Shown one piece after another: positions 59,375 to 64,000 of a stretch of 64,000 nucleotides of DNA. Both the position numbers and the translations under genes were made by a program. This DNA comes from Prochlorococcus marinus str. MIT 9401 (GTDB lineage: Bacteria > Cyanobacteriota > Cyanobacteriia > PCC-6307 > Cyanobiaceae): NCBI RefSeq assembly GCF_000760095.1, contig NZ_JNAR01000001.1:1-64000 (forward strand). Reading direction: 5' to 3'. The notes beneath the pieces are model-generated. The model was not told where the DNA came from, searched no databases, and saw nothing but the letters and a program-made list of their open reading frames with translations. Each line of letters starts with the position of its first letter. The stretch's first letter is position 1.

Positions 59375-60958
59375 ATGACTGGGCAATACCCCAAAAAAAA
59401 TGTTTTAGGACAGTTAGCGATAGTTTTACATGCTCATCTTCCTTATGTCAGAAAAAATGAAAAAAACTCCTTAGAAGAGGATTGGTTATTCCAGGCTATT
59501 TTGGAATGTTATATACCACTACTTCAATCAATAGAATCTTCCAGAAATGAAAATCCTGAAAATACAAAACTTACTATTAGTTTGTCTCCAACATTATTAT
59601 CACTTCTAAATAGTAAACAAATTCAGGAAACTTTCCCAAGCTGGATCGAAACAAGGAATGATTTCTTAAACGAACTACCACTAGAAGAAAAAAATGCCTC
59701 TACATTTTTAATAAAAAATCTTAATGATAAATACCTATATTGGCAAAATTGTTCTGGAAATTTAATTGAGAAGTTTAAGGTTTTAAATAAATCTGGAAAT
59801 TTAGATATTCTTACCTGCGCGGCTACTCATGGATATTTGCCAATTCTAAGGGAGAATCGCGAAACTGTTAAAGGACAAATTAATACTGCAATTAGGAATC
59901 ATGAAAAAATTTTCGGAACAAAGCCTTTAGGTATTTGGTTACCTGAATGTGCATATTATGAAAATTTAGATGAGATATTATTTAATTCTGGAATTAAATA
60001 TACAATCTTGGACGGTCATGGGGTTCTAAATTCTACACCAAGGCCTAGGTATGGTGTTTACGCTCCAATATGCTCGAGAAAAGGAGTTGCATTCTTTGGA
60101 AGAGATAGTGAGTCAACCCTGCCAGTTTGGTCTGCTAGGGATGGATTCCCGGGTGACAAAGTTTATCGTGAATTTCATAAGGATTTGGGTTGGGAATTGC
60201 CTATTTCTAAGCTCCAAAATAAAGGTATTTCTACAAAAAGACCTTTGGGTTTAAAGTTTCATAAGATTACAGATGAAAACGTACCACTAGGGAAAAAGAA
60301 GTTTTACCTAGAAAATGAAGCAAAAAAGAAAGCTGAAGAGCATGCTGACGCTTATCTTATAGAGAGATCCAAACAATTAGAAAAACTAACTTTATCCTCT
60401 TCCTTTAAGCCTTTATTGGTAGCCCCATTTGATGCAGAGTTATTTGGTCATTGGTGGTATGAGGGACCTTTTTTTATAGAAAATATTTTAAAGAACTCTA
60501 GTAAATATTCAATTAAGCTCACAAATTTAAAGGAATTCTTATTGCAAAAGCCAAATCTTCAGATTTGTGATCCATCGCCATCAAGCTGGGGACAAGGTGG
60601 TTACCACAATTACTGGATTAATGATGCAAACGCATGGATCGTTCCAGAAATCACAAAAGCAGGCTCAACCTTTGTTGATTTATGCTTGAATAATTTTAAT
60701 AATGATTTATCACTAAGACTCTTTAAGCAAGCTGCAAGAGAACTACTTTTATCTGAGTCATCTGATTGGAGTTTTATTCTAAGAGCTGGAACTACAACTG
60801 AGCTTGCAAAGGAGAGGATAGAAAAGCACTTATTCAGGTTCTGGAAATTGGTTGAAATGATTAAAAATCATTCAATCATTAATTTAAAATTTCTTGAAGA
60901 TATTGAGGAAGAAGATAAAGTTTTCCCAGAAATTAATATTGATGATTGGCGAATATAA
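59375..60958 (+). CDS. Glycoside hydrolase family 57, probable 1,4-alpha-glucan branching enzyme
   Basis: The product has 527 residues. It begins LAIVLHAHLPYVRKNE, the first GH57 motif; further are ATHGYLPIL, GIWLPECAYYE with the nucleophile Glu, and VAPFDAELFGHWWYEGP with the acid Asp. The C-terminal DUF1957 part has GQGGYHNYWINDANAWIVPE. The layout matches GH57 branching enzymes, which add alpha-1,6 branches to glycogen. Other GH57 activities share the motifs. Together with malQ it points to active glycogen metabolism. Confidence 0.88.
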   Translation: MTGQYPKKNVLGQLAIVLHAHLPYVRKNEKNSLEEDWLFQAILECYIPLLQSIESSRNENPENTKLTISLSPTLLSLLNSKQIQETFPSWIETRNDFLNELPLEEKNASTFLIKNLNDKYLYWQNCSGNLIEKFKVLNKSGNLDILTCAATHGYLPILRENRETVKGQINTAIRNHEKIFGTKPLGIWLPECAYYENLDEILFNSGIKYTILDGHGVLNSTPRPRYGVYAPICSRKGVAFFGRDSESTLPVWSARDGFPGDKVYREFHKDLGWELPISKLQNKGISTKRPLGLKFHKITDENVPLGKKKFYLENEAKKKAEEHADAYLIERSKQLEKLTLSSSFKPLLVAPFDAELFGHWWYEGPFFIENILKNSSKYSIKLTNLKEFLLQKPNLQICDPSPSSWGQGGYHNYWINDANAWIVPEITKAGSTFVDLCLNNFNNDLSLRLFKQAARELLLSESSDWSFILRAGTTTELAKERIEKHLFRFWKLVEMIKNHSIINLKFLEDIEEEDKVFPEINIDDWRI

Positions 60959-60963
60959 AAAAA

Positions 60964-62175
60964 CTAATTTAACTTTAGCATTCCCAGTTTTACTTTTAGA
61001 GGTGAATTTATAAACATCTTACTCATCACGTAAATTAGTTTTGGAAGTGGAAGTGTGTTTGTAAGAAAACCTACCCATTCATTGGTCGATAATCTAAAGA
61101 AATTTGAGAAAAAGCTCCTTAATCTACTTTCGTCAAAACTCATTAATCTTCTAAGACCATATTGGTAAAGTTTGTGCCTTTGAGTTAACTCGTAAGGCCA
61201 TAGTATATTCCAGCCTTTCGTAGCTAGTTCCAGAGAACTTAGATGAGGTTCTTTTAAAAAGATTGCTAATTTTTCTGCAAGGAGTGGAGCCCTTCTTAAT
61301 AAAGATCCGATCATGTATCCTGATGCAGGATGAACCATACTGGCGGCTCCTCCGAAACCAAGTACAAATTGTTTTTTAAATGGGAGGGGTAAATTCATGG
61401 GGAAAAGGCAATTCTCTTCATGAAAAATTTCACTTACCTTAATACCCTTACTATTCAGTCTTTTAAAAAGTCTTTTTTTAAGATTTTCTTGCGATAATGC
61501 TGGATAACTAGCTAATGAGGTTTCTTCAACAAAAAAAGTTTCATTTCCTAGATCCATTGCATAAAGGAAGGAAGGAGAGGATAACTTCTCCTCGTCGTTT
61601 AAGTGATTTGGACGAAAATCCATTAAAACAAACTGTTCCTTATTAACAGGTGGAGATGAAAATTTACCCACTATTCCATAAGCAGCTTGTTGAGCGATTT
61701 CATTTTGAACTGGTCTTTTTATAAAATTACTTTTATGACCACTTGCGTCAATAACTAACCTTGCCTTTATTCTTAGACCTGAAAAACAAATAACCTCAGA
61801 AAGTTTATTTTTTTCTTTAATATCTTTTGCTGTTTCATTCAACCATTCAATACCATTACAATTTTTTAAAAGTTCATTTTGAAAGGCTTCTTGATTTATT
61901 AAACCATAATCGTAATTATGTTTTGTTGGAGTATCCTCTTTTTTATTTTCCCCATTCCCAAAAAAACTAACTGTTTTACACCAGCGATGAGATAACAAAG
62001 ATTCTAATCCTAATTCTTCTAATTCGGATGCCCAAATACCATATGTATTCTCCCATTTTTCATTTGGAGATTTAGTTGATATTCCCTTTATTTTAAGATT
62101 CTGCTTTGCTAATTCTGAAGCTAAACATAATGCGGCAGGACCGGAACCTAAAATTAAAATATCAAGTATTTCCAT
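60964..62175 (-). CDS. crtL: Lycopene cyclase, CrtL type
   Basis: The product has 403 residues. The N-terminal dinucleotide site is DILILGSGPAALCLASELA, followed by YGIWASELEELGLESLL, the AYGIVG and LMDFRP segments, FVEETSLASYP and the C-terminal GFGGAASMVHPASGYMIGSLLRRAP, all plant/cyanobacterial CrtL marks. It closes beta rings, and in this lineage a paralogue makes epsilon rings; the TSLASYP form favours the beta cyclase. It acts downstream of CrtH. It is convergent with the GH57 gene, with 5 nt between stops. Confidence 0.92.
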   Translation of the reverse strand: MEILDILILGSGPAALCLASELAKQNLKIKGISTKSPNEKWENTYGIWASELEELGLESLLSHRWCKTVSFFGNGENKKEDTPTKHNYDYGLINQEAFQNELLKNCNGIEWLNETAKDIKEKNKLSEVICFSGLRIKARLVIDASGHKSNFIKRPVQNEIAQQAAYGIVGKFSSPPVNKEQFVLMDFRPNHLNDEEKLSSPSFLYAMDLGNETFFVEETSLASYPALSQENLKKRLFKRLNSKGIKVSEIFHEENCLFPMNLPLPFKKQFVLGFGGAASMVHPASGYMIGSLLRRAPLLAEKLAIFLKEPHLSSLELATKGWNILWPYELTQRHKLYQYGLRRLMSFDESRLRSFFSNFFRLSTNEWVGFLTNTLPLPKLIYVMSKMFINSPLKVKLGMLKLN

Positions 62176-62199
62176 ATTATTTAATTAACCATTTATCTT

Positions 62200-64000
62200 T
62201 CAATTTTCTTCACCTGAGTTAAGTTGATCTGGTTCCTCTATTTGTTCGCGAGGAACTAATACAACTTCCGATAAATGATCACCCTCATCCAGTCTTTGTA
62301 ATTTTACTCCAGTAGCTGCTCTAGATTGCTGAGAAATTTTGTCTGCGTTTGTTCTAACTATTACACCTTTTTCGGTTACGAAAAGTAGCTCTTCTCCTTC
62401 TCCTAGGACCTTCAAACAAACTAATACATCATCTTGAATTCTATATTTTATCGCTCTTAACCCCATCCCTGCTCTTTTTTGCAATCTGAACTGCGCTACA
62501 GGTACTCTCTTCCCTAGTCCAAAAGCACTGGCTATTAATACCCAAGGACCTTTAGAGGAGTTAACCTCAAGATTTTCATCAATTTCTTTTGTGAGATCCT
62601 CATTTTTAGTTAATTGATCAACTAAATCAGATGTCAAAACATCCATAGATACTAGGTTATCTCCTTTTCTAAGATTCATAGATTTAACACCTCTTGCGGT
62701 TCTCCCAAGTGGCCTTAATTCGTTAACATCTAACCTGAAATGAATAGCCATTCCTGTTCTTGATCCAATTAAGACACTATCTCCTTCTTTTGATAATCTA
62801 ACCCATGTAAGGGCGTCTCCATCCTCAAGATTAATCGCTATTAGTCCATTTGAGCGAATTTTTGAAAAAGCAGAAAGTGAAGTTCTTTTTATAAATCCAG
62901 CCTTGGTTAACATTAATAAAAAACAATCTTCACCAAAAGAATCTACTGCGACTAGTGAAGTTATTTTTTCTTCTCTTGGTATTGGGAGAAGTTGAACTGA
63001 TGGAGTGCCTTTTGCGGTTCTGCTACTCATAGGAACTCTATATGCTGGGAGAGCATAAGCGACTCCTCTGTCACTGAAGAGTAAAAGAGTATCATGATCG
63101 TTACAGCTTATAAATAATTTAACCTCATCACCACCTTGTGTTTTCGTGCCAGCTTTCCCTCTTGACCCACGACTGGTAGATTCAAATTCATTAACAGGCA
63201 TCCTTTTTAGATAACCTGCTTCACTTAATAAAACTACTGATCTATCATTAGCTATAAGATCAATATCATCAAGACCACCACCTAAATCTAATATTTCTGT
63301 TTTTCTGGGAGTAGAAAATTTTTCATCAATTTTATTAAGTTCTTCAAGAATAATTTCAAAAATTCTTTCTTTACTATTTAAAATTTCCTGATATTGGTTG
63401 ATTTTTTGAGTTAATTCATCATGTTCTGCTTTAATTTTATCTGCTTCCAGGGCTGTTAATCTTCTTAACTGCATTTGCAAAATTGCATCTGCCTGAGTGG
63501 AAGATAATTCATGATCATTTTGTAATTTTTCTCGAGCTGTAATTGTATCTCTAGCTGATCTTATTAAATTGATGATTTCATCCATAGCTCCTAAGGCTAA
63601 TAAAAGTCCCTTAACAATATGATCTCTTTCTTCTGCCTTTTTTAATAAAAATCGGGTTCTTCGCCTTATTGTCTCTACCCTGAAATCTAGAAATACATCC
63701 AGCATTTTTCTAAGTGAAAGAGTTGTAGGTTCTCCTTTTACTAAGGCTAAAATATTAGCACTAAAATTATTTTGAAGAGGAGTTAACTTAAATAAATTAT
63801 TTAAAACTACTTGTGGGTAGGCATCTCTTTTAAGCTCGATAACAATTCTCATTCCATCACGATCACTTTCATCTCTAATGTCTGATATACCCTCTAATTT
63901 CTTTTCGTTAACCATATCTGCAATCCTCTCTATCAAAGCTGCCTTATTTGTTTGAAAAGGTAGTTCTGAAATAATTACTGCATCTTTTTCTGCTCTACCG
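62200..64000 (-). CDS. gyrA: DNA gyrase subunit A, 5' part beyond the right edge
   Basis: The reverse frame is open from the stop at 62200 to the window edge, about 600 codons; the start and the active-site Tyr lie outside. Visible are the end of the breakage-reunion domain (SELPFQTNKAALIERI, ALVKGEPTTLSLRKMLDVFLDFRVETIRRR), the long coiled coil, and a six-blade C-terminal domain. The GyrA box position reads TSRGSRG rather than the canonical QRRGGKG. A topoisomerase IV subunit A is therefore an alternative. The tail is acidic (EQIEEPDQLNSGEEN). Confidence 0.88.
   Translation of the reverse strand, partial: GRAEKDAVIISELPFQTNKAALIERIADMVNEKKLEGISDIRDESDRDGMRIVIELKRDAYPQVVLNNLFKLTPLQNNFSANILALVKGEPTTLSLRKMLDVFLDFRVETIRRRTRFLLKKAEERDHIVKGLLLALGAMDEIINLIRSARDTITAREKLQNDHELSSTQADAILQMQLRRLTALEADKIKAEHDELTQKINQYQEILNSKERIFEIILEELNKIDEKFSTPRKTEILDLGGGLDDIDLIANDRSVVLLSEAGYLKRMPVNEFESTSRGSRGKAGTKTQGGDEVKLFISCNDHDTLLLFSDRGVAYALPAYRVPMSSRTAKGTPSVQLLPIPREEKITSLVAVDSFGEDCFLLMLTKAGFIKRTSLSAFSKIRSNGLIAINLEDGDALTWVRLSKEGDSVLIGSRTGMAIHFRLDVNELRPLGRTARGVKSMNLRKGDNLVSMDVLTSDLVDQLTKNEDLTKEIDENLEVNSSKGPWVLIASAFGLGKRVPVAQFRLQKRAGMGLRAIKYRIQDDVLVCLKVLGEGEELLFVTEKGVIVRTNADKISQQSRAATGVKLQRLDEGDHLSEVVLVPREQIEEPDQLNSGEEN

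Overview
The window reads as part of the chromosome of a marine picocyanobacterium, most likely a high-light Prochlorococcus. This rests on very low GC, short intergenic gaps, almost no Shine-Dalgarno sequences, many TTG/GTG starts, and the gene content: PsbY, a 35-residue Hli protein, a PsbP-type lipoprotein, Ycf54, CrtH, a CrtL-type cyclase, SasA with a KaiB-like domain, and a ferredoxin-NADP reductase without a phycobilisome-binding domain. The strain assignment is inference; no 16S rRNA or marker gene is present.

Bases 1-3262 are the only accessory-looking part: an exported repeat protein cut by the left edge, an exported protein of unknown function, a small exported nuclease, a 42-residue CxxC/CxxC microprotein, an hli gene, a gene-free stretch and tRNA-Lys. 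Bases 3439-10008 hold psbY, trmFO, crtH, a response regulator whose receiver lacks the phospho-acceptor Asp, a monothiol glutaredoxin/BolA pair and an acyltransferase. Bases 10108-20170 form one long forward run: pdxJ, ycf54, recC, a membrane methyltransferase, recB, recD. A DEAD-box RNA helicase with a hairpin just before its start codon follows, then an ABC exporter, a PsbP homologue, recR and lipA.

Bases 26353-31925 are a tight reverse cluster: lysA, a CdaA-type diadenylate cyclase, uppS, bioB, trhO and an unknown gene. Then come rimI, clpC, an iron-type alcohol dehydrogenase, an alpha/beta hydrolase, cdsA with a PLP decarboxylase, an ABC1 kinase with a small RodZ-like gene, malQ, prs, a CpeS-like protein, sasA, tRNA-Glu and petH. 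The pentose-phosphate genes zwf-opcA lead into cobB/cbiA. A reverse trio folD-crtE-PAP2 follows, then a 7TM-HD phosphohydrolase of the PgpH type, leuA, a GH57 branching-enzyme-like gene, lycopene cyclase and the 3' part of gyrA, cut by the right edge.

Most of the window is ordinary core genome and I saw no clear new multi-gene system. The points most worth a second look are the exported charged-repeat protein, the degenerate response regulator, the presence of both a maker and a probable breaker of cyclic di-AMP in such a reduced genome, the replaced N-terminus of PetH, the non-canonical GyrA box, and the retained CpeS-like lyase fold.
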